Below, piece by piece: positions 35,242 through 46,757 of a DNA stretch of 64,000 nt (position 1 is the first letter of the stretch; each line of letters begins with the position of its first letter). The notes under the pieces were generated by a model. It made no database searches. It had not been told where the DNA came from and was given only the letters and a program-made list of their open reading frames with translations. A program made the translations under genes and the position numbers. The stretch is from Peterkaempfera podocarpi (GTDB lineage: Bacteria; Actinomycetota; Actinomycetes; Streptomycetales; Streptomycetaceae). Location: the NCBI RefSeq assembly GCF_042466665.1, contig NZ_CP162102.1, positions 1,984,001 to 2,048,000 on the forward strand, given 5' to 3'.

Positions 35242-36539
35242 TCAGCGCCTCCCGGCGAGCTGCTCGTAGAGTCCCACCGTGCGCCTTGCCACCGCCGGCC
35301 AGCCGAACTCCGCCACCGCGCGCCGCCGGCCCGCGCGGCCCAGTTCCGCGGCCGTCGCCGGATCGGCGACCAGGGTGTTGACCGCCGTTGCCAGACCTGC
35401 CTCGAACCCCGCCGGGTCGTCCTCCCGATAAGGGACGAGCAGCCCGGTACGGCCCTCATCCACCACCTCGGGGATGCCCCCGACGTTGGAGGCGACCACC
35501 GCGGTGCCGCAGGCCATCGCCTCCAGGTTGACGATGCCCAGCGGTTCGTAGACCGAGGGGCAGGCGAACAGCGTGGCATGGGTGAGCAGTTGGATGACAT
35601 CCCCGCGCGGCAGCATCTCGGGAATCCAGAACACTCCCTCGCGCTGCCGCCGCAGGGCGCCCACCAGTCCGCGGAACTCCTGGCCGATCTCCTCGGTGTC
35701 CGGTGCGCCGGCGCACAGCACCAACTGGATCCCGGGGTCGAAGTCCCGGGCGGCGCGCAGCAGATGCGGTACGCCCTTCTGCCGGGTGATCCGCCCGACG
35801 AAGACCACCATGGGCCGGCCGGGGTCGATCCCGTGGTGTTCCAGCACGGCGGTCGCGGGGTCGGGGCGGTACAGCTCGGTGTCGATGCCGTTGTGGATGA
35901 CATGCACCTTGTCCGGGTCCACCGCCGGGTAGCAGGACAGGATGTCCTGCCGCATGCCGCGGGAGACCGCGATGACGGCGTCCGCGGCCTCGATGGCGGT
36001 GCGCTCCGCCCAGGAGGAGACGGCATAGCCGCCGCCGAGCTGCTCGGCCTTCCACGGCCGCAGCGGCTCCAGGGAGTGAGCGGTCATCACATGCGGTACG
36101 CCGTGCAGCAGTTTGGCGAGGTGACCGGCGAGGTTGGCGTACCAGGTGTGGGAGTGGACCAGGTCCCGTCCGGCCACCGCGTCGGCCATGGCGAGGTCGA
36201 TGCCGAGGGTGCGCAGCGCCGGGTTGGCGGCGGCCAGCTCCGCGGGGGCGGGGTGGCGGTGCACTCCGTCGTGGGCACCCCGGGTGGGGTGGCTGCCGGC
36301 CGGCCGGTCGCCGACCGTCCAGCAGTGCACCTCCAGGTCGGTCAGCGAGCGCAGCTCCCGGGCGAGGAACTCGGCGTGGACCCCGGCGCCGCCGTAGACG
36401 TCCGGCGGGTACTCGCGGGTGAGCAGCGCCACCCGGAGTCGTGCGGCCCGCTCGGCCGCCGCTGCACCGGGCTCCCCGGCAGCGCCCAGGTCGCCGGATC
36501 CGTCCGGCCCCTCGGTCCCGGTGGGCCCCCCGCCGGCCA

Positions 36540-36540
<1 letters not shown>
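35242..36540 (-). CDS. glgA: Glycogen synthase / maltose-1-phosphate synthase (GT4)
   Basis: A 432-residue GT4 glycosyltransferase of the actinobacterial GlgA/GlgM type (Rv1212c-like). LLTREYPPDVYGGAGVHAEFLARELR is the acceptor/donor loop. Others are VHSHTWYANLAGHLAKLL, VFVGRITRQKGVPHLLRAA and CPSVYEPLGIVNLEAMACGTAVVA (the E-x7-E motif). In mycobacteria this enzyme joins ADP-glucose to glucose-1-P to give maltose-1-P for GlgE as well as extending glucan. ATG 36540 overlaps the pgm stop (TGATG) by one base. No glgE is in the window. Confidence 0.95.
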
Positions 36541-38186
<1,646 letters not shown>

Positions 38187-38450
38187 GGCCTCTCCTCGCT
38201 CCTCGCAGGCGGGTCGCGCCGTGATCCATGCCCAGCTTGTGCGGGATCGACTCCTGGGATTGTGCCCGGGTCCGCCCGCGTGGCGCCCCGGCATGCGTGG
38301 ATCAGCGCATCCGGCCGCCGGACGGCCGGCGGCGGGGGCAGCGGCTGCGGGGGCAGCGGTCGCGTCCCGGGGGCGGACATGCCGAAACGGGTGCGGGGCT
38401 CTGTGCCCAGAGTCCCGCACCCTGCTGTCTCGGGTCCGCCCGCGCGAACC

Positions 38451-38717
38451 CTAGCCGCGGCCTCCGAAAAGGCTGCGGCGAAGCCGTCGCAGCGGCGCGA
38501 GCAGCGAGACCCGGGCGCTACGGCTCGGGGCTGCCGGTGTGCCCGTACCACGCGGCGTGAGCTCCCTTATCAGGCCCACCGCGTCGGCGGTGTCCACCGC
38601 CGGCAGCGCAGGCGCACCGAGCACCGCCAGGTGGCGGTCGATGTGCCGACCCGTAGCACCGACTCCGCACTGGATCGCCGGTACGCGGGGCCTGTTGCGC
38701 ACATGCATCTGTTCCAT
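38451..38717 (-). CDS. Small hypothetical protein
   Basis: 88 residues from ATG 38717 (MEQMHVRNRPRVPAIQCGVG). There is a central DRHLAVLGAPALPAVDTADAVGLIREL helix region and a basic tail (LLAPLRRLRRSLFGGRG). Codon bias is high-GC3, as in real genes here. A plausible promoter lies about 40-70 bp upstream (TTGCGT / TAGTCT). Soluble, one Cys, no recognised domain. It is probably monocistronic, between the pgm operon and the molybdopterin gene. Confidence 0.6.
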   Translation of the reverse strand: MEQMHVRNRPRVPAIQCGVGATGRHIDRHLAVLGAPALPAVDTADAVGLIRELTPRGTGTPAAPSRSARVSLLAPLRRLRRSLFGGRG

Positions 38718-38757
38718 GAGACTTCCCACCCCTACGAGGCGCCAGGGCCGTGGGCGA

Positions 38758-38788
38758 AGACTACCCGTGCAAGGCGGTCGTCACGCAA
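38758..38788 (-). promoter_or_regulatory. Candidate promoter of small hypothetical gene
   Basis: On the minus strand, TTGCGT (38788-38783), a 19-bp spacer, then TAGTCT (38763-38758), about 40 bp before the ATG. A TGTGATCACA palindrome (38816-38825) lies just upstream and could bind a regulator. Confidence 0.4.
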
Positions 38789-38856
38789 CCGTCCCTGTGA
38801 TTGGCCACCGTACCGTGTGATCACAACTGCCGTGCCTCCTGGGGATGCTGAGGACG

Positions 38857-41160
38857 TCACGAGTCCGCAACGTCGGGTGTGCGATCCCTCACCAGGACCT
38901 CCAGCTGCACCGGGATGCCGTTGAGGACGGCGGTGCCGGAGAGCGGGTCGAGCGGTGCGTCGTCGGTGAGCACATTGCTGTTGACGCCGGGTCGGCGGGC
39001 GGCGACCGTCGTACGGGTGTCCGGGGCGTCGTGCCCCCAGCCGTGCGGCAGGCTGACCACGCCCACCGCGACCGTGTCGGTGAGCTCGGCGGTGGTGTCC
39101 ACCGCGCCCACCCGGGAACGCAGCCGCACCCGCTGGCCGTCGGTGACGCCGAGCCGGTCCGCGTCGGCCGGGTTGAGCTGGAGGGTGCAGCGGTTGGAGC
39201 CGCCCGAGAGCAGCGGGACGTTGTGCATCCAGGAGTTGTTGGAGCGCAGCTGGCGGCGCCCGACCAGCAGCAGCCCGCCGTCGGGGGCCGAGCCGAGTTC
39301 GGCGAGGTGGCCGGCGAGCCGGCGGGCTTCGGCGAGCAGCGGCGGCGGGGCGAGCTCCACCTTGCCGCTGGGGGTGCGCAGCACTCCGGGGAGCCTGGGC
39401 CGCAGCGGGCCGAGGTCCAGGCCGTGGGGGTGCCGCTCCAGGGCGTCCAGGGTGAGTCCGTCGGGCTTGGCGCCGAAGCCGTCGCCGTAGGGGCCGCCGC
39501 GCAGCATCAGGTCGAGCAGCCGGTCCTGGCGGCGGCGGTGGCCGACTGCGGCGAGCAGCTGCCGGGGGTCCTGGCCGAAGGCCGGTGAGGAGGGGTCGGT
39601 GGTGATGCGGCGGGCGGTGTCGGCCGCGGTGAGGTCGTCCAGCCGGTCGGGGGTGACGGTGTCACCGAGCGCGGCGCAGGCGAGCCGCAGCAGTACCTCG
39701 CCCTCGTCGAGCTCGCCCCCGGCGGGCGGCACCGCGGGCGGTGAGTACTTGGCGGTGTTGCGTACCGCGAAACCGGTGAAGACCAGGTCGTAGTGGCTGC
39801 GGGCCAGTGGGGCGGCGGTGGGCAGCACCACATGGGCGTGGCGGGTGGTCTCGTTGAGGTAGGGGTCGACGCTCACCATGGCGTCCAGGGAGCCGAGGGC
39901 GGCGGCCAGCCGGGCGCTGTTGGGGGTGGAGAGGACGGGGTTGCCCGCGACGGTGACCAGGCCGCGCAGGCGCTCCCCGGCCGGACCGGGGGTGTCGATC
40001 TCCTCGGCGAGGGCGGCGGCGGGGAACTCGCCGAAGACGCTGGGCAGGCCGCGCACCCGGGTCCGGCGTGAGCCAGGGATCCGCACGCCCCTGCCGCGCC
40101 CCGCTTCGCCGGTGGTGTTGGGCGAGCCGGCGGCGGGTTCGGGCCAGAGCACGCCGCCCGGGCGGTCCAGATTGCCGGTGAGGACGTTGACGACGTCCAC
40201 CAGCCAGCTGGCGGCGGTGCCGAAGGACGTGGTGGTGGTGCCGATGCGGCCGTAGACGGCGGCGCTGGGTGCGGCGGCCAGCTCATGGGCCAGGCGGCGC
40301 ACGGTCTCGGCGGGGATCCTGGTCGCGGTGGCCACCGCGGCCGGGGTGAAGGGCTCCAGGGCGCCCTGCAGCCGCTCCAGGCCGTCGAGGTGGGGGGTTG
40401 CGGGGCCCGGGTCGGCCAGGTCCTCGGCGAGCAGGGTGCGGGCGATGCCGGCCAGCAGCAGGGCGTCGGTGCCGGGGCGGATGGCCAGGTGCTCGTCGGC
40501 AACCTCGGCGGTGCGGGTGCGTCGCGGGTCCACCACCACCAGCCGGCCGCCGCGGCGCCGCAGGGCGCGCAGTCTGCCCGGCAGGTCGGGGGCGGTGAGC
40601 AGGCTGCCGTTGGAGACCATCGGGTTGGCGCCCAGGATCAGCAGATAGTCGGTGCGGTCGACGTCGGGGACGGTGACCGACAGCTCGGTGCCGTACATCA
40701 GCCCGCAGGCGACCTGCTTGGGCATCTGGTCCACGGTGGAGGCGCTGAAGCGGTAGCCGGTGCCCAGGGCGTGCACCAGGACGCGGCTGTAGAGGGCGGA
40801 GGCATGGTTGTGCACCACGGGGTTGCCCAGATAGACGGCGACGCTGTCGCGTCCGTGGTCGCGCAGCAGGGGGGCCAGCAGCCGGCCGGCCTCTGCGAGT
40901 GCCTCGTCCCAGCCGGTCTCGGTCCAGCGGGTGCCGCGCCGCACCAGGGGGGCGCGCAGCCGGTCCGGGTCCTGGTGCAGCTGGCCCAGTGCGACGCCCT
41001 TGGGGCAGAGGTAGCCGCGGCTGAAGGGGTCCTGGTCGTCTCCGCGGACCTGGACGGAGCCGGTGTCCTGGTCGATCGCCACGGTGAGCCCGCAGGTGGC
41101 CTCACAGAGGGGGCAGGTGCGGTGGGAGACATGCGCCGTACCGGTGGGTAGCTGCGTCAT
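38857..41160 (-). CDS. Molybdopterin-dependent oxidoreductase (formate dehydrogenase/nitrate reductase-like)
   Basis: A 767-residue Mo-bisPGD enzyme. The N-terminal [4Fe-4S] motif is Cys16-x2-Cys19-x3-Cys23 with Cys52 (TCPLCEATCGLTV, YLCPKG). Then come the molybdopterin domains (LLILGANPMVSNGSL, VVDPRRTRTAEVADEHLAIRPGTDALLLAG, VAGNPVLSTPN). The C-terminal MopB-binding beta-barrel has LNPADADRLGVTDGQRVRLRS and SLPHGWGH. No TAT signal, so it is cytoplasmic. No small subunits or Moco genes are adjacent, so the electron partner is unknown. The best guess is a stand-alone FdhF/BisC-like oxidoreductase. Confidence 0.9.
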   Translation of the reverse strand: MTQLPTGTAHVSHRTCPLCEATCGLTVAIDQDTGSVQVRGDDQDPFSRGYLCPKGVALGQLHQDPDRLRAPLVRRGTRWTETGWDEALAEAGRLLAPLLRDHGRDSVAVYLGNPVVHNHASALYSRVLVHALGTGYRFSASTVDQMPKQVACGLMYGTELSVTVPDVDRTDYLLILGANPMVSNGSLLTAPDLPGRLRALRRRGGRLVVVDPRRTRTAEVADEHLAIRPGTDALLLAGIARTLLAEDLADPGPATPHLDGLERLQGALEPFTPAAVATATRIPAETVRRLAHELAAAPSAAVYGRIGTTTTSFGTAASWLVDVVNVLTGNLDRPGGVLWPEPAAGSPNTTGEAGRGRGVRIPGSRRTRVRGLPSVFGEFPAAALAEEIDTPGPAGERLRGLVTVAGNPVLSTPNSARLAAALGSLDAMVSVDPYLNETTRHAHVVLPTAAPLARSHYDLVFTGFAVRNTAKYSPPAVPPAGGELDEGEVLLRLACAALGDTVTPDRLDDLTAADTARRITTDPSSPAFGQDPRQLLAAVGHRRRQDRLLDLMLRGGPYGDGFGAKPDGLTLDALERHPHGLDLGPLRPRLPGVLRTPSGKVELAPPPLLAEARRLAGHLAELGSAPDGGLLLVGRRQLRSNNSWMHNVPLLSGGSNRCTLQLNPADADRLGVTDGQRVRLRSRVGAVDTTAELTDTVAVGVVSLPHGWGHDAPDTRTTVAARRPGVNSNVLTDDAPLDPLSGTAVLNGIPVQLEVLVRDRTPDVADS

Positions 41161-41776
41161 GGCCGCGAGCGTAGCCCCGGTGACGGCCGGGGAACAGAGG
41201 TGAGCAAGCGCTCATTGAGCCACCTCAGAGCCCAGATGCGCCTACGCAGCGTCACTCCGACTTCAAAAAGTGAACACATCGAAGGGATTGACGTGGACGA
41301 AACCTGAAAGCAATATATGCATGAGCGCCAGACAGTGAAGCTCCGGTCAGCCATCGTTCGAATGGTGAAGCCAGCATTACAGGCGCCCAACCTGACATCC
41401 GACGCCGACCCTGAGTCGCTGTTCAGCCCTCTCGACGCTGCGGGGGCCAGACCCAGAGGTGGCGTGCGGACCGGCGGTCGGCCGTTGAGGGTCGGCTGGA
41501 CCGCCAAGCACGGTCGCCGGTGTCGTGCCCCGCACTGGTGCGACACCGGCGGTCGCATGCTTGATCCTTCTCCTCCGGCCCGCCCGACGGAGCCCGGTCG
41601 CACTGGACCGGAGCCGCTCCCCCGGCAAGCCCCCCGGACGCTCCCGCCGCCCCCTGCCCCACCGCCATCCGATCGGCGGCACCGCATGCCCTCCGGGTGG
41701 CAGGCGGCCACGGAGCATGCGGGGATGGGCTCGGTGCCTGCAAAGGCCCGCCTCGCCCGCCGCCCGGAGGTTCCCG
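41161..41776. other. Gene-free region with a low-GC patch and a stem-loop
   Basis: 616 bp between divergent genes. Frames across it are Pro/Arg-rich without protein character. Positions 41255-41400 are clearly AT-richer than the rest of the window (CAATATATGCAT near 41312). An imperfect TGAGC-AAGC-GCTCA repeat lies at 41201-41214 near the oxidoreductase start. A long stem-loop is listed separately. Confidence 0.5.
41515..41551. repeat. 11-bp inverted repeat stem-loop
   Basis: CGCCGGTGTCG (41515-41525) and CGACACCGGCG (41541-41551) enclose a 15-nt loop, about 225 bp upstream of the PoxB-like gene. It could be a leader structure or an operator. Confidence 0.5.
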
Positions 41777-43519
41777 ATGGCCAAGCAGACCGTTGCCGAG
41801 CAGTTCGTCGAAGTTCTGGTGCGGGCCGGCGTGGAGCGCATCTACGGAGTCGTCGGCGACAGTCTCAACCCGGTGGTGGACGCCGTACGCCGGCATCGCG
41901 ACCTCAGCTGGGTGCAGGTGCGCCATGAGGAGACCGCCGCCTTCGCGGCCGGCGCCGAGGCACAGATCGGCGGCGGGCTGGGGGCCTGCGCCGGCTCCTG
42001 CGGACCCGGCAACCTCCATCTGATCAACGGACTCTACGACGCCCACCGCTCCATGGCCCCCGTGCTGGCGCTCGCCTCCCACATCCCCAGCAGCGAGATC
42101 GGCACCGGCTACTTCCAGGAGACCCACCCCGAGCAGCTCTTCCGCGAGTGCAGCCACTACTGCGAACTGGTCTCCTCCGCCGGGCAGATGCCCCGGGTGC
42201 TGCAGACCGCCGTCCAGCACGCGGTGGGCCGCGGCGGGGTGGCGGTGATCGCCCTTCCCGGCGATGTCGCCGCCCAGCCCGCCCCGCAGCCGGCCAGTCG
42301 GCACGCCCTGGTCACCCGCCGCCCGCTGGTCCGCCCCGGCGAGGCCGACCTGGACGCCCTGGCGGAGCTGGTGGACGCCGCCGGCAAGGTCACCCTCTTC
42401 TGCGGCAGCGGCACCGAGGGGGCGCACAGCGAGGTGATGGCCTTCGCCGCGCGCGTCAAGGCGCCGGTGGGGCACGCCCTGCGCGGCAAGGAGTTCATCC
42501 AGTACGACAACCCCTATGACGTGGGGATGTCCGGCCTGCTGGGGTACGGCGCGGCCTATGAGGCCATGCACGGCTGCGATCTGCTGATCCTGCTGGGCAC
42601 CGACTTCCCGTACAACGCCTTCCTGCCCGACGACGTACGCATCGCCCAGGTGGATGTGCGCCCCGAGCACCTCGGCCGGCGCTCCCGCCTCGACCTGGCC
42701 GTCTGGGGCGACGTCGGGGAGACGCTGCGCTGCCTGACGCCGCGGTTGAAGGAGAAGACCAGCCGCCGGTTCCTGGACACCATGCTGAAGAAGCACGCCC
42801 AGGCGCTGGAGGGGGTGGTCGGTGCCTACACCCGCAAGGTGGAGCGGCATGTGCCGCTGCACCCGGAGTATGTGGCGGCGGTGCTCGACGAGGAGGCCGC
42901 CGACGACGCGGTCTTCACCGTGGACACCGGGATGTGCAATGTCTGGGCCGCCCGCTATCTGACGCCCAACGGCCGGCGGCGGGTGATCGGCTCGTTCACC
43001 CATGGCTCCATGGCCAATGCGCTGCCGCAGGCCATCGGCGCCCAGTTCCTGGACCGCCGCCGCCAGGTGGTCGCCATGTCCGGGGACGGCGGCTTCTCCA
43101 TGCTGATGGGCGACTTCCTGACGCTGGTGCAGTACGACCTGCCGGTCAAGGTGGTGCTCTTCGACAACTCCTCACTGGGCATGGTGGAGCTGGAGATGCT
43201 GGTGGCCGGGCTGCCCGCGTTCGGCACCACCAACTGCAACCCCGACTTCGCCGCGGTCGCCGAGGCCTGCGGCGCCTTCGGCGTACGGGTGGAGAAGCCC
43301 AAGCAGCTGCGCGGCGCCCTGCGGGCGGCGCTGAAGCACCGCGGACCGGCGCTGGTGGATGTGGTCACCGACCCCAACGCGCTCTCCATCCCGCCGAAGA
43401 TCACCGGCGAGCAGGTGAGCGGCTTCGCCCTCTCCATGGGCCGGATGGTGCTGGACGGCGGTGTCGGCCGGATGGTCCAGCTGGCCCGCGCCAATCTGCG
43501 CAACATCCCGCGGCCCTGA
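41777..43519 (+). CDS. Thiamine pyrophosphate enzyme, PoxB-like (pyruvate dehydrogenase/oxidase type)
   Basis: A 580-residue TPP enzyme with three domains: Pyr (1-180), central (190-330) and PP (380-540). The catalytic Glu is in VQVRHEETAAFAAG (about 50). Also seen are GACAGSCGPGNLHLINGLYDA, the central FCGSGTEGAHSEVMAFA, and the TPP motif SGDGGFSMLMGDFLTL with DNSSLGM. It lies close to E. coli PoxB and the actinobacterial pyruvate dehydrogenase (quinone), which decarboxylates pyruvate to acetate at the membrane. Acetolactate synthase is less likely. ATG 41777 has CGGAGG upstream. Confidence 0.92.
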   Translation: MAKQTVAEQFVEVLVRAGVERIYGVVGDSLNPVVDAVRRHRDLSWVQVRHEETAAFAAGAEAQIGGGLGACAGSCGPGNLHLINGLYDAHRSMAPVLALASHIPSSEIGTGYFQETHPEQLFRECSHYCELVSSAGQMPRVLQTAVQHAVGRGGVAVIALPGDVAAQPAPQPASRHALVTRRPLVRPGEADLDALAELVDAAGKVTLFCGSGTEGAHSEVMAFAARVKAPVGHALRGKEFIQYDNPYDVGMSGLLGYGAAYEAMHGCDLLILLGTDFPYNAFLPDDVRIAQVDVRPEHLGRRSRLDLAVWGDVGETLRCLTPRLKEKTSRRFLDTMLKKHAQALEGVVGAYTRKVERHVPLHPEYVAAVLDEEAADDAVFTVDTGMCNVWAARYLTPNGRRRVIGSFTHGSMANALPQAIGAQFLDRRRQVVAMSGDGGFSMLMGDFLTLVQYDLPVKVVLFDNSSLGMVELEMLVAGLPAFGTTNCNPDFAAVAEACGAFGVRVEKPKQLRGALRAALKHRGPALVDVVTDPNALSIPPKITGEQVSGFALSMGRMVLDGGVGRMVQLARANLRNIPRP

Positions 43520-43533
43520 GCGCGGGGACCGCG

Positions 43534-44433
43534 TCAGCGCCGCAGCGCGGCCCACACCCTGCGCACCTGGTCCAGCGGCTCCGCGCCGATGGGCCGCAGC
43601 ACCACGGAGTCCGCCCCCGCCTCCCACAGCTCCCGGATCCGCCCGGCCGCGGTGACGGCGTCCCCCGCGGCCAGGAAGACCTCCTCCGCAGGCAGTCCCA
43701 GCCAGTCGGCACACCCCGCGGTGACCGGTGCGGTCTCGGCGGCCAGCCGCTCCGGGTCGTCGTCGACCCGGAGATGCGTGAAGAGCACCAGGTCATGGGG
43801 GTCCTCGCGACCGGCCTCCCGGCGGCCCGCGTCGATCCGGTCCAGGGCGGCGGCGACGGCCACCGGCCCCTGGCCCTCGGCCATCACGGTGCCCTCCGCG
43901 ACCCGGCCCGACAGCTCCAGCGATCGCGGTCGCACCACACCGGCCAGCACCGGGGGCACCACAACCGGGGGATGGACCAGCCGCACACCGTCCAGCCGGA
44001 CGGCGCGGCCCTTCATCGTGACCTCCGCACCGCCGAGCAGCGCCCGCACCGCGCTCACGGTCTCCTCCAGCAGCGCCATCCTTGCCGGCGGCAGCGCACC
44101 GGCGACCTCCATCAGCTCGGTGGCGCCGTGCCCGATGCCCGCGATCAGCCGGCCGGGGAACAGCCGGGCGAGGGTCGCGAACTCCATGGCCAGCAGGACG
44201 GGGTTGCGCAGCGGGGCCGGGGCGATGCCGATGCCGACGCGCAGCCGCTCGGTGGCGCCCAGCGCCGCGGCCGCCGAGGCGATCGAACCGGCCCACGGCA
44301 GGTCCTCCACCACCCACAGCTCGTCGATGCCGAGGTCCTCCAGGGTGGTGGCGAAGCCGGTCAGCTCCTCCGGAGCCCGGTCGCGGTCGAACATCACACC
44401 CAGCCGGGGCAGCTGACGGTCTGCAGAAGGCAT
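43534..44433 (-). CDS. LLM-class (luciferase-like) flavin oxidoreductase
   Basis: A 299-residue (beta/alpha)8-barrel F420- or FMN-dependent oxidoreductase. LGVMFDRDRAPEELTGFATTLEDLGIDELWVVED, LRVGIGIAPAPLRNPVLLAMEFATLARLFPGR and the IAGIGHGATELME phosphate-binding segment are typical. There are no non-prolyl cis-peptide data to separate F420 from FMN. It converges with the PoxB-like gene, 14 bp away. Substrate unknown. Confidence 0.92.
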   Translation of the reverse strand: MPSADRQLPRLGVMFDRDRAPEELTGFATTLEDLGIDELWVVEDLPWAGSIASAAAALGATERLRVGIGIAPAPLRNPVLLAMEFATLARLFPGRLIAGIGHGATELMEVAGALPPARMALLEETVSAVRALLGGAEVTMKGRAVRLDGVRLVHPPVVVPPVLAGVVRPRSLELSGRVAEGTVMAEGQGPVAVAAALDRIDAGRREAGREDPHDLVLFTHLRVDDDPERLAAETAPVTAGCADWLGLPAEEVFLAAGDAVTAAGRIRELWEAGADSVVLRPIGAEPLDQVRRVWAALRR

Positions 44434-44888
44434 CCGCGCAGGCTAGCAGAGCCCGTCCGCCCGTGACGACGTCCCGGGGCCGGAGGGACGAGTCTCATCC
44501 GCAAAGCATCTGATGCCCACTCACACCCGCACGGCGGCTCCTGAGCGGGGAGGGGCGGAAGCCGGGCCGCCGGGCGGGCGGGCATCGGCGAGCACCCTCA
44601 GGGCACGGCCGATACGGGCGTCCGGGGACCCGCCCGGGCCCGAGGTGTGGTACGGCGGGGGCAGGGCGCCCGGTTCGACGGCAGAACGCAGGGGAGCCCT
44701 CCCGAGGCCGTGGGCCGGTGGTCGCCTCAGCCTGCGTACCCGCCCGGCCCTCGCCCGGACGCAGCCCGCGGTGGCGCGGGACCTGCGAGTGCGGGCGGCA
44801 CGGCCGGGGTGGGGGAGGTCCGTCGGGGTTCGTGCAAGGTCCGGAAAAGCGGTGGGCAGCGGTCGCCCGGTGCCGGATCATGGCGCCC
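44434..44888. other. Gene-free divergent intergenic region
   Basis: 455 bp between the LLM oxidoreductase and the DUF5925 ATPase. Open frames are Arg/Pro/Gly-rich on both strands. I see no hairpin, tRNA or clear promoter; it should hold both promoters. Confidence 0.5.
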
Positions 44889-46097
44889 ATGTCCGCACAG
44901 CACTCCCCCGATGGAGTCCCCGTCGCGACCGCCCCCGCCCCCGCCCCCACCCCCGGCTCCGAGGTGTACCGAGCACTGCCGATGCAGGTGCAGCTGGACG
45001 ACAGCGACTCCCCCTTCGACGTGGTCGACGCCCTGGCGCTGGCCCGCTTCACCTCCGGCGAGCAGCCCTGGTGCCGCTCCACCTCGCTTCAGCGGGTGAA
45101 GGGCGACGCCACCCTGCTGCCCACGGGCAGCAGGGTGGTCCGCTCCTCCCAGGAGAAGAACCGGTCCGCGGTGCTCGCCGAGGGCGCCGGCTGGACGCTG
45201 AAGATCAGCCGCTGGGTGGGCCACGGCGGCGGCAAGCACGCGGACGTCACGGTGACCGCGGTGGAGGAGGGCCTGGCCGAGCAGATCCTCGCGGAGGCCG
45301 TGGACGGGGCGGAGGAGCCGCCGCCGGTCGAGGAGGACGTCGTCCTGATGGGGTTCTGGCACCTCACCGGGCACGGCCCCAGCCGCACCACCCGGCGGAT
45401 CAGCGCGGAGACCTGGCCGGAGATACGGGAGAACTACACCGCACCGGTCGCCGACGCCTTCGACGCGCTGATGAAGCTGCGCCCCGAGGAGGTGACCGGG
45501 CGGCTGCTGCTGCTGCACGGTCCGCCCGGGACCGGCAAGACCTCGGTGCTGCGCACCCTGGCCCGCTCCTGGCGCGACTGGTGCCGGGTGGACTGCGTGC
45601 TCGACCCCGAGCAGCTCTTCGCGGACCCGGGCTATCTGCTCCAGGTGGCCCTGGCCACCCAGGACGACGACGGCGAGGACGACGATGCGCAGCGCTGGCG
45701 GATGCTGCTGCTGGAGGACTGCGACGAGCTGATCCGCGGCGGCGCCAAGCGGGTCACCGGCCAGGCCCTGTCGCGGCTGCTCAATCTCACCGACGGTCTG
45801 CTGGGTCAGGGCCGCAACGTCCTGGTGGCGATCACCACCAATGAGGACGTGGAGCGGCTGCACCCCGCCGTGGTGCGCCCGGGCCGCTGTCTGGCCCGGG
45901 TGGAGGTGGGTCCGCTCACCGGCGAGGAGTCCTCTCGCTGGCTGGCCCGCACCACCGGGGACGGCGCCGCCGACGGCTCGGCCGGGGTCCCGGCGCCTCC
46001 GGGCCCGTCCACCCTGGCGGAGCTGTTCGCGCTGCGGCGCGGTCGCTCTCCGCTGCTGCCCTCACCGGCCGCGCCCTCGGACGGCCTGTACCTCTGA
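44889..46097 (+). CDS. DUF5925 / AAA family ATPase
   Basis: About 402 residues; ATG 44889, with ATG 44880 also possible. N-terminal DUF5925 domain (about 15-170): DDSDSPFDVVDALALARFTSGEQPWCR and WTLKISRW. The AAA+ domain has Walker A LLHGPPGTGKTSVLRTLARSW (about 205-225) and Walker B MLLLEDCDELI. Then come sensor 1-like VLVAITTNED and sensor 2-like VVRPGRCLARVEVGPL. This resembles FtsH/Cdc48-like single-ring ATPases without a protease domain. The family is common in Streptomyces, with unknown function. Confidence 0.88.
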   Translation: MSAQHSPDGVPVATAPAPAPTPGSEVYRALPMQVQLDDSDSPFDVVDALALARFTSGEQPWCRSTSLQRVKGDATLLPTGSRVVRSSQEKNRSAVLAEGAGWTLKISRWVGHGGGKHADVTVTAVEEGLAEQILAEAVDGAEEPPPVEEDVVLMGFWHLTGHGPSRTTRRISAETWPEIRENYTAPVADAFDALMKLRPEEVTGRLLLLHGPPGTGKTSVLRTLARSWRDWCRVDCVLDPEQLFADPGYLLQVALATQDDDGEDDDAQRWRMLLLEDCDELIRGGAKRVTGQALSRLLNLTDGLLGQGRNVLVAITTNEDVERLHPAVVRPGRCLARVEVGPLTGEESSRWLARTTGDGAADGSAGVPAPPGPSTLAELFALRRGRSPLLPSPAAPSDGLYL

Positions 46098-46169
46098 GCC
46101 CGGAGTCCCACGCATGTCGGCGCCGGTGCGCTCGGGTCCAGCAGCCGCTGGGGTCAGGAGTCGCCCAGG

Positions 46170-46757
46170 TCAGGAGCCGGCGGCCGGCCCGAAGAGCACG
46201 ACCCTGGGCTGCAGCACGGCCTGGTGGGCGGCGGCGCTGCTGCTCGGCTGGACCGTCACCCGGTAGCCGGCCACCAGGTCGGCGCCGGGGGCGAGCTGCT
46301 GCCCCGAGGCGGGGATGGTGGTGTAGAGCGTTCCGGTCTGGGTGCCCAGCGGCACGGTCCTCCACTGCCCGGTGGCGGCGTCCAGCTGCTCCAGCTTGAC
46401 GTCGGTGGGTGACAGGTAGGGTCCGGCATCCGGCGACTCGACCAGGATCTGCAGCGCAACGGTGCGGGCGGTCGCCCCGGTGTTGCGGTAGTGGACGGTG
46501 AGGTCGTGGGCGTGGCCGTCGGCCGCCAGCGGGCTGGTGGGCAGGTCGACGAAGCCGGCCGGAACGTCGGCGGGCCTGGTGTCCGCCACTGTCCGCACCT
46601 CGGCGACCGGGGCCGCTGCGGCCGCCTGGACTGCCGTGGCACTGCCGTGGGCGCTGCCGGTGCCGGAGTGGGTGGCGAGGGTGGCGCCGACGGCTCCGGC
46701 CGCCACCAGGAGCGAGGTCGCCACGGTCACTGCCGTGCGCTTGGTCGAGCGGGGCAC
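46170..46757 (-). CDS. Secreted protein of unknown function
   Basis: 195 residues, GTG 46757 with GGAGG 4 bp upstream. The signal peptide KRTAVTVATSLLVAAGAVGA is followed by a low-complexity Ala/Ser/Gly stretch to residue 45. The mature part has FVDLPTSPLAADGHAHDLTV, YRNTGATARTVALQILVESP and LAPGADLVAGYRVTVQ. This is an Ig-like/signal-less beta-sandwich pattern seen in many actinobacterial exported proteins. No LPXTG, Cys lipobox or catalytic motif. Function unknown. Confidence 0.85.
   Translation of the reverse strand: MPRSTKRTAVTVATSLLVAAGAVGATLATHSGTGSAHGSATAVQAAAAAPVAEVRTVADTRPADVPAGFVDLPTSPLAADGHAHDLTVHYRNTGATARTVALQILVESPDAGPYLSPTDVKLEQLDAATGQWRTVPLGTQTGTLYTTIPASGQQLAPGADLVAGYRVTVQPSSSAAAHQAVLQPRVVLFGPAAGS

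Noticed and set aside
41195..41226. TetR-type operator upstream of the molybdopterin oxidoreductase
   Set aside because: Only 5-6 bp arms and a mismatched centre; no TetR gene adjacent.
41157..41928. Open frames across the PoxB upstream region
   Set aside because: No domain-like composition, no good ribosome site, and they overlap the poxB start.
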